Origin: Francisella sp. LA112445
GTDB lineage: Bacteria > Pseudomonadota > Gammaproteobacteria > Francisellales > Francisellaceae
Direction: 5' to 3'
DNA length: 64,000 nt
Assembly (NCBI RefSeq): GCF_012224145.1
Contig: NZ_CP041030.1
Span: 2,057,501-2,121,500, forward strand
The translations under genes were made by a program, and so were the position numbers. This document shows positions 39,791 through 48,836 of the stretch, piece after piece (the first letter of the stretch is position 1; every line of letters starts with the position of its first letter). The notes under the pieces are model-generated. The model made no database searches. It was not told the origin of the DNA and saw only the letters and a list, made by a program, of their open reading frames with translations.

Positions 39791-40816
39791 ATGGCTGTGA
39801 AATTAAATATCAAAAATGGTGTAGTTGATCTAGCAATGGGGGCTGGTGGTAAAGCTATGCATCATTTAATAGAGCAGATGATAAAGAAAAGTTTTGATAG
39901 CCAATATCTAGCTCAAGCAGAAGATCAAGCTGTACTACCACAAATAAATGGTAAGATCGCAATGACTACAGATAGCTATGTTATTACACCGTATTTTTTT
40001 AGTGGTGGTAATATTGGTAGTCTTGCAATTCATGGCACAGTCAATGATCTAGTAGTCGGAGGGGCTAAACCTTTATATATTTCTGTAGGGCTTATATTAG
40101 AAGAAGGATTACCTCTTAAAGATCTAAAAATAATCTTAGACTCTATGGCAGAGGCTGCTAAAAAAGCTAATGTCCAAATCGTAACAGGAGATACTAAGGT
40201 TGTAGAGAAAGGTAAAGGTGATGGTATCTTTATCAATACAACTGGAGTTGGTGTAATTCGTGATAATTTTGTCACTAGAGATACTCTTGAAGATGGTGAT
40301 GAGATTATCATAAATGGTTCTCTAGGTGATCATGGTGTCGCTGTAATGTCACAACGAGCTGGACTAGATTTCCAATGCCAAGTAGTAAGTGATGCAACAT
40401 CTCTAGATGATTTAGTCGAATCAATTTATAGCAATAATTGTAAAATAAAAACTATGCGTGATCCTACTCGTGGAGGAGTCGGTGCAACACTTAATGAATG
40501 GGCAAACCAACACAGTGTAGCTATTGAAATAGATGAGACAAAACTTCCGATATCAACTGAAGTTCAATCAGCCTGTGAGCTACTTGGTTTAGATCCATTG
40601 TATATCGCCAATGAAGGCAAAGTTTTAATCGCTTGTAAGCCTAGTCAAACTCAAAAGGTTTTAGACTGCTTAAGGGATCATCCATTAGGAGAAAATGCCC
40701 AAGTGATAGCAACCGTAAGAAAAAGTGAACAGCCACAAGTGTTTATGAAAACCACATTTGGTGGTAAAAGACGTGTGGACTGGTTAAGTGGTGAGCAATT
40801 ACCAAGAATATGTTAA
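39791..40816 (+). CDS. hypE: Hydrogenase maturation protein HypE
   Basis: 341 residues from the ATG at 39791; an earlier ATG at 39755 lies inside hypD and is not needed. PurM/SelD-like fold with glycine-rich AMGAGGKAMHHLIEQM, GDTKVVEKGKGDGI and DPTRGGVGATLNEWA. The protein ends PRIC, the carboxy-terminal cysteine that carries the carbamoyl/thiocyanate group. It dehydrates the thiocarbamate from HypF to supply CN to the HypC-HypD complex. Confidence 0.97.
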   Translation: MAVKLNIKNGVVDLAMGAGGKAMHHLIEQMIKKSFDSQYLAQAEDQAVLPQINGKIAMTTDSYVITPYFFSGGNIGSLAIHGTVNDLVVGGAKPLYISVGLILEEGLPLKDLKIILDSMAEAAKKANVQIVTGDTKVVEKGKGDGIFINTTGVGVIRDNFVTRDTLEDGDEIIINGSLGDHGVAVMSQRAGLDFQCQVVSDATSLDDLVESIYSNNCKIKTMRDPTRGGVGATLNEWANQHSVAIEIDETKLPISTEVQSACELLGLDPLYIANEGKVLIACKPSQTQKVLDCLRDHPLGENAQVIATVRKSEQPQVFMKTTFGGKRRVDWLSGEQLPRIC

Positions 40817-40826
40817 GGAGAATGGT

Positions 40827-41927
40827 ATGAGTCAGTTTTATTTTTTAAAACATGATGATCTAGATAGGATGATTTCTTACTTCTCAGGGCAAGGCTATGA
40901 AGTTATGGCGCCAGCAGTTAGAGATAAATCTATTGTTTATGACAATATAGATAATGCAAGTGAGCTTCCATGGGGTTATGTAGATATACAAGAGCCTGCA
41001 AAATATGAAGTCATCAAAACAGATGTAAAAAAAGCTTTTGGTTGGAGTGTACCTGTTCAATCTGTTAAGCCAATGCTTTTTGAAGAGAAAGAAACACTCT
41101 GGAAAGTTTCACGTGATGAGAATGGTAAGCTAACCTTCAATCAAAGCTTAAATAATAAAAAATATGCTGTACTAGGTGTCAGACCTTGTGATCTAAGAGC
41201 TATTGAAATTCAAGATAGAGTATTTGTTGAAAATGCTTATCAAGATGTGCGCTATAAAGCTAGAAGAGAAGCTATGTTTATCGTAGCTGCTAATTGTACT
41301 ACAGCGCATAGTAACTGTTTTTGTATAACACTAGGTGATAAGCCTGAGGCTGATAAAGGTTTTGATCTAGCTATGACAGAGATTGAGAACGGTTTTGTTA
41401 TCGAGACAGGTAGTGATAAAGGCAGACAAACAATATTAGCTCTACAATTAGAGCCTGCAACAGGTGCTCAAACATACCAAGCTGAGCAAAAAGTAAAAGC
41501 TGTATATGGTATGCAAGAGAAAACTCTACCACCAATAGCTCAAGTAGAAAAAGCCTTAACTAGCTCTTATGACCATCCACAGTGGGAAGATGTCGCAGAG
41601 AGATGTCTATCTTGTGGTAGCTGTACGCAATCATGCCCTACTTGCTTCTGCCACACAGAAAAAGAGCAGCCGAGCTTAGATGGTAAAGAAAGTGAGCATA
41701 CACGTGAATGGGATTCATGCTTTGGCTTAGATCACAGCTATACTCATGGTGAGCTATATCGTGAAGAACCAAAACACAGATATCGCCAATGGCTAACTCA
41801 TAAGTTTGGTACTTGGAGAGAACAGTTTAAGACTAAAGGTTGTGTTGGCTGTGGTCGTTGTATTACATGGTGCCCTGTAAAAATTGATGTTACAGAAGAA
41901 ATTAACGCTATTTGTGAGGAGAAATAA
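40827..41927 (+). CDS. hydB: Group 3b [NiFe] hydrogenase, beta (iron-sulfur) subunit
   Basis: 366 residues from the ATG at 40827, which has AAGGAGA upstream; the ATG at 40788 lies in the hypE end. The C-terminal third has two ferredoxin-like clusters: CLSCGSCTQSCPTC and CVGCGRCITWCPVKID. The N-terminal domain contains VLGVRPCDLRAIEIQDR, typical of the beta subunits of archaeal-type sulfhydrogenases. It passes electrons between the flavin gamma subunit and the small subunit. It is cytoplasmic: no export signal. Confidence 0.93.
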   Translation: MSQFYFLKHDDLDRMISYFSGQGYEVMAPAVRDKSIVYDNIDNASELPWGYVDIQEPAKYEVIKTDVKKAFGWSVPVQSVKPMLFEEKETLWKVSRDENGKLTFNQSLNNKKYAVLGVRPCDLRAIEIQDRVFVENAYQDVRYKARREAMFIVAANCTTAHSNCFCITLGDKPEADKGFDLAMTEIENGFVIETGSDKGRQTILALQLEPATGAQTYQAEQKVKAVYGMQEKTLPPIAQVEKALTSSYDHPQWEDVAERCLSCGSCTQSCPTCFCHTEKEQPSLDGKESEHTREWDSCFGLDHSYTHGELYREEPKHRYRQWLTHKFGTWREQFKTKGCVGCGRCITWCPVKIDVTEEINAICEEK

Positions 41928-41929
41928 TT

Positions 41930-42781
41930 ATGATATACCCACAAGATGCTTATTTGCCTCATGAAGCTGAGATAGTTGAATTTATCCAAGATGCTGATGA
42001 TATTTTTACCTTGCGTTTACGCTTTGTAGATGAAGAGCTACGCAAAAATTATAAGTTTCACCCTGGCCAGTTTAATATGCTGTATCTGTATGGTGTTGGT
42101 GAAGTAGCTATATCTATTGTTAATGATAGAAATTTTGCCGATGATATCTTTGAGCATACTATCCAAGTAGTTGGGCGTATAACTAAAGGTATGAACAAGC
42201 TAAAAACTGGTGAGACTATCGGTGTCAGAGGGCCTTTTGGTAGCTCTTGGCCAGTAGAACAAGCCAAAGGTAAAGATGTTGTAATCATGACTGGTGGTCT
42301 TGGAAATGCTCCTCTAGTTGCAGCAACAGAAGAGATTATGAAAGATAGAGATAACTATGGCAAAGTATATGTCGTACAAGGTATTCGCGATACTTCTGGA
42401 CTTATCTACCAAGATAAATATACCAACTGGAATAACCAACCAAATACACAAGTACTTCTAGCTGCTACCGCTGGTGAACCTCATGGTCCATGGAAGTGGT
42501 ATGACGGTTTTGTAACTACAGCAATTCCAGATTTAGATATTGATTATGCAAATACCTATGTAATGAGTGTTGGCCCTGAGATTATGATGAAAAATGTCGC
42601 TAAAGAGTTTGCTAAAGTTGGTGTGCCAGAAGAGCAAATATTTGTCAGCTTAGAGCGTAGCATGAAATGTGCTATCGGGCATTGTGGTCATTGCCAAATG
42701 GGTAAAGAATTTGTCTGTAAAGATGGTGCTGTATACGCTTATCCAGCTGTTAAGAAACTACTAGAAATAAAAGGAGTATAA
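41930..42781 (+). CDS. hydG: Group 3b [NiFe] hydrogenase, gamma (FAD/NAD(P)) subunit
   Basis: 283 residues, ferredoxin-reductase fold with flavin motif FHPGQFNMLYL, the NAD(P) loop TGGLGNAPLVA, and a C-terminal [2Fe-2S] motif in MKCAIGHCGHCQMGKEFVC. It is related to PyrK and the gamma subunits of NADP-linked sulfhydrogenases. It exchanges electrons with NAD(P)H. The gene starts 2 nt after the beta gene. Whether the enzyme prefers NADP or NAD cannot be decided from sequence alone. Confidence 0.94.
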   Translation: MIYPQDAYLPHEAEIVEFIQDADDIFTLRLRFVDEELRKNYKFHPGQFNMLYLYGVGEVAISIVNDRNFADDIFEHTIQVVGRITKGMNKLKTGETIGVRGPFGSSWPVEQAKGKDVVIMTGGLGNAPLVAATEEIMKDRDNYGKVYVVQGIRDTSGLIYQDKYTNWNNQPNTQVLLAATAGEPHGPWKWYDGFVTTAIPDLDIDYANTYVMSVGPEIMMKNVAKEFAKVGVPEEQIFVSLERSMKCAIGHCGHCQMGKEFVCKDGAVYAYPAVKKLLEIKGV

Positions 42782-42783
42782 TT

Positions 42784-43590
42784 ATGTCCGCTCAAGATAA
42801 ATTAAAAAATTTAGCTCCTCGCCCTAAGATAGCCGTGCATAAATTTAGCTCATGCGATGGTTGTCAGCTTGCTTTAATAAACGACGCTGTATCACTTCTT
42901 ACTCTTGCAGAGATGGTAGATATTGTCCACTTTGCTGAAGCAGGTCCTCTTGATGAGTTTGCCGAAGTAGATATTGCATTTATCGAAGGTAGTGTAAATA
43001 CTCATCATGATATTCATCGTTTAGAAAAAATCAGAGAAAAAGCAAAGTATGTAATATCTATGGGTGCTTGTGCTGTAGCTGGAGGTATCCAAGCTCTAAG
43101 AAACTTCACAAATGATGCTGAGCTTTTAGAATGGCAAAAGGCTGTATATCCGCAAGAGACTCAAGTTATTATTGATGAGGATCTACCAACTGCTAAAGCT
43201 ATCAAAGAGTATGTAAATGTTGATTTTGAAATATCTGGTTGCCCTATAACTACAGAGCAAATACTTAAGGCTATCCGTCAACTACTCTTTGGAGTAGAAC
43301 CTGAGAAAGTTGTTGATCCAGTCTGTACAACTTGTAAGCATGCTGGTGTTACTTGTGTAATGGTTGCTAAAGGTGAGCCATGCTTAGGACCTGTAATCGC
43401 AGATGGTTGTGGTGCAATATGTCCAAAACTTGGACGTGGTTGCTATGGCTGCTTTGGTGCATCTAAATATGCCAACCTAGGTGCTATGACACGTAAGCTT
43501 AAAGAGTTAGGGTTATCAGATAAACAGATTCATGATAAATATAGATTTATCAGTAGCCAAGATGATGTATTTAAAAAGGCTGGAGTATAG
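42784..43590 (+). CDS. hydD: Group 3b [NiFe] hydrogenase, small (delta) subunit
   Basis: 268 residues. The N-terminal proximal-cluster pair Cys24-x-x-Cys27 (SSCDGCQLAL) is followed by MGACAVAGGI and GCPITTEQIL cysteines, and a C-terminal cysteine-rich part (VCTTCKHAG, CGAICPKLGRGCYGCFG) for further [4Fe-4S] clusters. No Tat signal peptide, so the enzyme stays in the cytoplasm. The gene is packed with 2 nt to neighbours. Confidence 0.95.
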   Translation: MSAQDKLKNLAPRPKIAVHKFSSCDGCQLALINDAVSLLTLAEMVDIVHFAEAGPLDEFAEVDIAFIEGSVNTHHDIHRLEKIREKAKYVISMGACAVAGGIQALRNFTNDAELLEWQKAVYPQETQVIIDEDLPTAKAIKEYVNVDFEISGCPITTEQILKAIRQLLFGVEPEKVVDPVCTTCKHAGVTCVMVAKGEPCLGPVIADGCGAICPKLGRGCYGCFGASKYANLGAMTRKLKELGLSDKQIHDKYRFISSQDDVFKKAGV

Positions 43591-43592
43591 TT

Positions 43593-44888
43593 ATGAGTAG
43601 AGAAACAGTTATAGAAGTACCTATTTTAGCCCGTGTTGAAGGTGAAGGTGCTTTAGATTTAAGAATTAAAGATGGCAAAATAGATAAATGTGATCTAAGA
43701 ATCTATGAGCCACCACGTTACTTTGAGAAATTCCTCGAAGGTAGAGAACCAAATGCAATTATTGATGCTGTCGCACGTATTTGTGGTATTTGCCCTCTGG
43801 CATATCAAGCAGGCTTCTCAAGAGCTTATGAAACTGCATTTGATATTACTAGGACTCAGTGGATAGATGATATGCGCCTACTGATGTTTTTAGGTGAATG
43901 GATCGAGTCACACTACCTACATGTGCATTTATTAGCGGCACCTGATTTCTTAGGTTACAGATCAGCTATCGAGATGGCAAAAGATTACCCTAAAGAAGTT
44001 GTCCGTGGTGTTAAGTTACAGCATTTAGGTAATGATATTCTTAAACTTTTAGGTGGTAGATCTGTTCACCCTAATGGTATGAAGGTTGGTGGATTCTACA
44101 AAGCTCCTTTAGTTAAAGAAGTTCATGCGTTAATCCCTAAAATGAAAGATGCTCTAAAAGAAGCTAAAGATGTTGTTGAGTGGGTATCGACACTATCATT
44201 CCCAGATACAACTATTCCATTTAAGATGGTAAGTTTATCTCACCCTACTGAATACCCTATATTTGGTGATGATGTAATCACTAGTGATGGTGAAAAATTC
44301 CATATTAGTGAATATGATGATCATTTTAGAGAGTTCCATGCTATTCAGTCAACAGCTTTACACTCAACAACTGTTGATGGTCAGCCTATACTTTTAGGCC
44401 CTCTTTCTAGGATCAACCTAAACTTCGACAAACTTCCGAAACATATTCAAGAGATGGCTCATGCTACTGGTGTTAAATGGCCTAGTAGAAATATGTTCCA
44501 TTCAGTAGTTGCTAGAGCTATTGAAGGATATTGGGCTATTGAAAGAGCATTGCAAGTTTGTGAGAACTACTCTTATACAGATACTCCTTGTGTTGACTAT
44601 ACAGTTAAAGCTGCTGATGCTTGGGGCGCTGTAGAAGCTCCGCGTGGTATTCAGATAGATCATATCAAAGTTAATGATCAAGGCTTAGCTGAGAAAATCA
44701 GAATCTCAGCACCTACATCGCAAAACCTACCTTGTATAGAAGCTGACTTACGCATAGCTCTAGAAAACTTCGGTTTAGACAAACCTGAAGATGATATAAG
44801 ACTACATGCAGAGATGGTTATTCGTAACTATGACCCTTGTATTTCTTGCTCTGCGCATTTCTTAACTTTGAATATTGATAGAGATTAA
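43593..44888 (+). CDS. hydA: Group 3b [NiFe] hydrogenase, large (alpha) subunit
   Basis: 431 residues, carrying the Ni-Fe site: Cys64 and Cys67 in RICGICP and Cys416/Cys419 in DPCISCSAH. Nine residues (FLTLNIDRD) follow His422 and would be removed by the endopeptidase encoded at 46179-46649 after nickel insertion. The L1 motif RICGICPLAYQAGF and the partner subunits place it in group 3b (bidirectional, NAD(P)-linked; some members also reduce sulfur). Both cysteine pairs are intact, so an active enzyme is expected. Confidence 0.96.
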   Translation: MSRETVIEVPILARVEGEGALDLRIKDGKIDKCDLRIYEPPRYFEKFLEGREPNAIIDAVARICGICPLAYQAGFSRAYETAFDITRTQWIDDMRLLMFLGEWIESHYLHVHLLAAPDFLGYRSAIEMAKDYPKEVVRGVKLQHLGNDILKLLGGRSVHPNGMKVGGFYKAPLVKEVHALIPKMKDALKEAKDVVEWVSTLSFPDTTIPFKMVSLSHPTEYPIFGDDVITSDGEKFHISEYDDHFREFHAIQSTALHSTTVDGQPILLGPLSRINLNFDKLPKHIQEMAHATGVKWPSRNMFHSVVARAIEGYWAIERALQVCENYSYTDTPCVDYTVKAADAWGAVEAPRGIQIDHIKVNDQGLAEKIRISAPTSQNLPCIEADLRIALENFGLDKPEDDIRLHAEMVIRNYDPCISCSAHFLTLNIDRD

Positions 44889-44907
44889 ATAATGATTTAT
44901 TGTATGC

Positions 44908-45052
44908 CAGTACAATGTGCTGTCTATTTGTAATTATACTAAATAACTGACAGATCAATGATCTGTCACTACATAAAAATGTCATGCTGAATTTATTTCA
45001 GCATCTCACTGTAAGTCTTGATTGTGTTGAGATCCTGAAACGAGTTCAGGAT
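44908..45052. repeat. Palindromic repeats downstream of the hydrogenase structural genes
   Basis: Several hairpins in a gene-free 296-bp gap: a TGTGCTGT-type element (44908-44926), TGACAGATCA/TGATCTGTCA (44948-44968), ATGCTGAA/TTCAGCAT (44984-45004) and ATCCTGAA/TTCAGGAT (45032-45052). The second is part of an exact 27-bp match, in inverted orientation, to the element at 35940-35966. Related TGTGCTGT elements appear near 35979 and 46125. Confidence 0.8.
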
Positions 45053-45184
45053 GACTGAATATACTAATTTTATGCCTGATAAGCTATATTTTTTTAATTT
45101 AGCTATAAATTTCTAATTTAAGAAACAAAATTAGTTAAAATAAGTAGCGAAATATTAACTATGTTCAGAATTTAAGGAACTAAT

Positions 45185-46114
45185 ATGAGAAAAAATATAA
45201 CCATTTTCTCTTTACTAATCTTAGTGTTGCTACTATTTCTAGCAACTCAAGATATAAAAATGCTTAGTATGATTGGTATTGCCTTTTTGCTAGGTCTTAG
45301 ACATGGTTTTGATGCTGATCATATAGTTGCCATAGATAATGTAACTAGACAACTAGTAACTCAAAATAGAGCAAGTTTTAGAACCGGATTATTTTTTGCC
45401 TTAGGTCATTCTACTATAGTTTTTTTACTTACTTTACTTATAGTTATTGGCTTTAGTTTTGCAAATATAGAGAAAACTAGTGCTTTAGATATTGGCGCAT
45501 TCTTTGGAACCATTGTATCAGCCATATTTCTTCTACTAACAGGAACGATGAGTCTTATATCTTTAAAGAATCTTCTAAAGAATAAAAATGATTCTGCACA
45601 TGATCACACGTCAAATTCACTATTAGCAAAACTTTTTAGGCCTTTAATAAAAGTCATAGATAGACCATATAAGATGTATTTTATTGGCTTTTTATTTGGT
45701 TTAGGTTTTGATACTGCTACTGAGATTGCTCTTTTAGGTATGGCTGCTGCTAATGTACTAAATGGCTTATCTATTTGGTATATTATGCTACTACCTTTCT
45801 CATTTGCTCTTGGTATGATTATAGTTGATTCTATAGATGCAGGATTGATGTCAAAAGTTTTGAGCATAAATATAAAAGAACAAAGATTTTATCGTTATAA
45901 CGTTATAATATTGTCTATTGTAGTAGCTGCTGCTTATATTGTTGCATTAGTTGAGCTATTAGGTTTATTAAATACAAATATTGTTACTATTAATATAATT
46001 ACAGGTTTTGTCGATAACTACTCATCTACTATTGGATTAACTTTAGTGATGATTTTCTCTGTATTTTTTGTGTTTAAATTTGTAAATATATATTCTAAAA
46101 GAAAAATTAAATAA
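45185..46114 (+). CDS. NiCoT-family nickel (cobalt) permease
   Basis: 309 residues with about eight membrane spans. The signature LRHGFDADHIVAIDN (residues 38-52) and the LGFDTATEIALLG segment are those of NixA/HoxN transporters, which import Ni2+ (sometimes Co2+) at high affinity. Placement next to hydrogenase genes supports nickel supply for the enzyme. The ATG follows TTAAGGA. It is 300 bp after the large subunit gene, separated by palindromic repeats. Confidence 0.94.
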   Translation: MRKNITIFSLLILVLLLFLATQDIKMLSMIGIAFLLGLRHGFDADHIVAIDNVTRQLVTQNRASFRTGLFFALGHSTIVFLLTLLIVIGFSFANIEKTSALDIGAFFGTIVSAIFLLLTGTMSLISLKNLLKNKNDSAHDHTSNSLLAKLFRPLIKVIDRPYKMYFIGFLFGLGFDTATEIALLGMAAANVLNGLSIWYIMLLPFSFALGMIIVDSIDAGLMSKVLSINIKEQRFYRYNVIILSIVVAAAYIVALVELLGLLNTNIVTINIITGFVDNYSSTIGLTLVMIFSVFFVFKFVNIYSKRKIK

Positions 46115-46124
46115 TTACCCTATA

Positions 46125-46142
46125 GGACAGCACAATGTGCTA
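46125..46142. repeat. Short palindromic repeat between the nickel permease and endopeptidase genes
   Basis: GGACAGCACAATGTGCTA contains the inverted pair AGCACA/TGTGCT and matches the TGTGCTGT-type elements near 35979-35994 and 44908-44926. Confidence 0.6.
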
Positions 46143-46178
46143 CCCCTACATAAATTTATTAATCATAAAAGGTAAAAA

Positions 46179-46649
46179 ATGAAACAAAAGACTCTAATTC
46201 TTGGTATAGGTTCACCATTTGCTGATGATCAATTTGGTTGGTTTGTAGCTGATAAATTAGCCAAGATTGTAAAAGAAAAAAATATACAGGATATAACTGT
46301 AGAAAGTGCTGATAGACCAGGTTTAAATTTACTTACTTATCTAGATAGTGACTATGATAAAGTTATTCTAATAGATGCTGTATATGCCAAAGTTGAACCT
46401 GGAACAGAATTTTATTTCAAAGCAAAAGATATTCTAAGTTTTGGAGGTTTTTTATCCTCACATAGTGTTGGTGTTGCTCCATCTTTGGCATTAGCTGATG
46501 CTATAGGGATGAATATTAGCAATGTTGAATTTTATGGAGTAGAAGGTCAAAGAATATTTGAAAAAGATGATGTACTTTCTGATTTGATTAAAAATGCTAT
46601 AGATAAATTAATAAATTACTTACAAGACAAATTATTAAACTATTTATAA
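46179..46649 (+). CDS. Hydrogenase large-subunit maturation endopeptidase
   Basis: 156 residues of the HyaD/HybD/HycI type. The start LILGIGSPFADDQFG, the acid Asp66 in LIDAVYAK and His95 in SSHSVGVAP correspond to the three nickel-sensing residues of HybD (Glu16, Asp62, His93 in E. coli), with Asp16 in place of Glu. It cleaves the short tail of the large subunit after nickel insertion. AAAGG precedes the ATG. It is the last gene of the hydrogenase locus. Confidence 0.93.
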   Translation: MKQKTLILGIGSPFADDQFGWFVADKLAKIVKEKNIQDITVESADRPGLNLLTYLDSDYDKVILIDAVYAKVEPGTEFYFKAKDILSFGGFLSSHSVGVAPSLALADAIGMNISNVEFYGVEGQRIFEKDDVLSDLIKNAIDKLINYLQDKLLNYL

Positions 46650-46651
46650 AT

Positions 46652-47695
46652 CTACATAATAGCTAGCTTTATAGTTTTTTTTAATCTTGATTCCCAATCA
46701 CTTGGAAAACCTAAATACTTTAAATCAATATCTTTATTATGAATCAACTCTCCATTTTCATTTTTTATTTTTGTTATATTTATAAGTCTATCTATCCATG
46801 TTGATTTAGGATTTATTTTCATAAGCATTAATACAGCAATAACTATATAGTTATATACACTATTGTCAGCTTTCTCATATTCTTTAGTTTCTTCTTTTTG
46901 AATTACAATATTCATAGCCTGTTTATACTTGTCTAATAATGGAGGATATGCAACCATTCTTGTACCATACAATCTCTCATGGTGAGAACACATATTTCTT
47001 ATATCCGTTAAACATTTCAATACTGTTTGCATTAGATCTCCAGATGGAATACCTAATTTATTGGCTATCTTCTTTTTATAGCTTTTACTTTGTGTTATTG
47101 AATACCACATAGAAAACTCCCCAAACGTCAGATATTCTGCAACAACCCATGTGGGAGGAAAACGTGGACTCGAGTACTTTTCTAGGTATGATTTTATTGA
47201 TATCTCTTTAACAGCCTTTTCTTCTTTGATTTTTCTTTCAACATCATTAACTTTATCTTCTATATTATTAAGTAAAGAATTATAACAAATCCTTTTATCA
47301 GAAAGGGAGCTAGATAAGATATTCATAAAATTATTTGATTTCAGATAAAAATGAGAATCTTTCGTTTTTTCAGACATCACATTAACCCACCAAGCTCTGA
47401 AAGATATTTCTATTCGTTCTATAATCTCTAGTAACAGATGTCTTAATTTTCTATCGAAAAGATATATATTAAGTATTTTATCAAAAGAAATACCATTTTT
47501 TAGCTGATGTTTCCTTGAACCTCCGTCTGATTTTTCTTCAAAAGGTATTAAATAAGGTGATAATCTATAATAACCAATATTCTCTAAATATCTTATTGCT
47601 CTTAATTCATCACTAATAAATAATCCCCTTCCACCAAGCAAATCTAATTGTTCAGAGGAATCTAGCGGAGGTTTTGAATATTTTAATTTTGCCAT
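46652..47695 (-). CDS. Abi_2-family (HEPN) abortive infection protein
   Basis: 347 residues. Features of the Abi_2 (AbiD/AbiF-like) family: N-terminal GYYRLSPYLIPFEE, LFDRKLRHLLLEIIERIE, and the conserved RNMCSHHERLYG (Arg233 to His238/239), an R-x4-H HEPN ribonuclease site. Family members kill or arrest infected cells in response to phage. It converges on the hydrogenase endopeptidase with 2 nt between stops and has no obvious antitoxin neighbour. A stand-alone anti-phage gene is the simplest reading. Confidence 0.9.
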   Translation of the reverse strand: MAKLKYSKPPLDSSEQLDLLGGRGLFISDELRAIRYLENIGYYRLSPYLIPFEEKSDGGSRKHQLKNGISFDKILNIYLFDRKLRHLLLEIIERIEISFRAWWVNVMSEKTKDSHFYLKSNNFMNILSSSLSDKRICYNSLLNNIEDKVNDVERKIKEEKAVKEISIKSYLEKYSSPRFPPTWVVAEYLTFGEFSMWYSITQSKSYKKKIANKLGIPSGDLMQTVLKCLTDIRNMCSHHERLYGTRMVAYPPLLDKYKQAMNIVIQKEETKEYEKADNSVYNYIVIAVLMLMKINPKSTWIDRLINITKIKNENGELIHNKDIDLKYLGFPSDWESRLKKTIKLAIM

Positions 47696-47865
47696 ATGTA
47701 AATAAAAGAAAGAATTGAGCCTCCAAATTTGAGCTTCTATAGATAGGCTTAGGAGGAATTAACAACCCAATAGTACACTATTACTCCTTATATGTAAACT
47801 CTTTCCAGATAAAGAGAAAACCTTATATAACTGCAATGTTTATTGATTTTCTAGATACTACTCAT

Positions 47866-48606
47866 TTATTTTTTATAAAACCCCGCCCTAAAAGCCAAAG
47901 GAAATTCTACTTTGTATACTTGCTCATCTAATATCTTTCTAACTTTTGTAAAAAATTCACTATCAACATTTTTTGAGTAATCCCTAAAAAATCCCCAAGT
48001 ACTAAAGAATTTAAATAACTGATCTGAATCCCAACTTAGCTTAAGAGTTACTTTTGGAATATTTTCAATTTCTTCAAATGGAAAGTATAAGTCTTTATAT
48101 TTATTTAGATGTATTAATGATCTTTTAGACCACTTATCTCCGATTAAATCTTTAATCAAATTTAACTTCTCTACTGTTTGGGGATCTGATGACTCTGGAA
48201 ATGAATAGCTCCAAAAGCAAACAAAGGCATTATTATTAAGATGTCTAATTAGAGAATCCAGACAGCCCTCTTGATCAAACCAGTGCGCAGCAGTAGCAGA
48301 AATCACTAAATCAAACTTAAAATCAAAAGTTATATCTTTAGCATCCATTTGTAAGTATTTAATATTTGGATTTTTATATGCACATATAATTTGATTTTCA
48401 CTTATATCAATAGCATATATATTAGAATAAAAACTTGCTAGTTTAATAGCTGCTTGACCATTCCCAGTACCAAGATCCAAAACATTTTTTGCCGCAGGCT
48501 TTATAGATTTGATCCATTCAAAGATTTCTTTTGGATATTCTAGCCTATACTCTTTATATTCATTTGCTTCGCTATCAAACTCATTATTAATATTATTTAG
48601 CAACAT
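47866..48606 (-). CDS. SAM-dependent methyltransferase (class I)
   Basis: 246 residues with the SAM motif VLDLGTGNGQAAIKLA near residues 40-55, YAIDIS (motif II) and a TAAHWF segment after motif III, typical of the yeast Tmt1/UbiE-like small-molecule methyltransferases. Substrate unknown. It is about 170 bp upstream of the Abi-like gene on the same strand and has a weak ribosome binding site. Confidence 0.85.
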   Translation of the reverse strand: MLLNNINNEFDSEANEYKEYRLEYPKEIFEWIKSIKPAAKNVLDLGTGNGQAAIKLASFYSNIYAIDISENQIICAYKNPNIKYLQMDAKDITFDFKFDLVISATAAHWFDQEGCLDSLIRHLNNNAFVCFWSYSFPESSDPQTVEKLNLIKDLIGDKWSKRSLIHLNKYKDLYFPFEEIENIPKVTLKLSWDSDQLFKFFSTWGFFRDYSKNVDSEFFTKVRKILDEQVYKVEFPLAFRAGFYKK

Positions 48607-48836
48607 TCAAAAACTAGATTTTTTAGTACAACTAATTTCAAATATAACTATAAAAACTAGGGGATACAATTACTAAAGCTAAGAAACTTCTAGTAATATA
48701 TTTTCTTCCAACGTTAATGCTTAATTTCAGATAGTAATATCCATAATTTTGATTATTTTTAATAATTTTAAATTGTTAAATATACCAAGTAAAATAGTCT
48801 CTAGTTTGTATTTAAATAAATAGAAAAACAAATAAA

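Noticed and set aside
40788-40826. Earlier ATG for the hydrogenase beta subunit overlapping hypE
   Set aside because: The ATG at 40827 has a strong AAGGAGA site, and the earlier extension is just hypE sequence in another frame.
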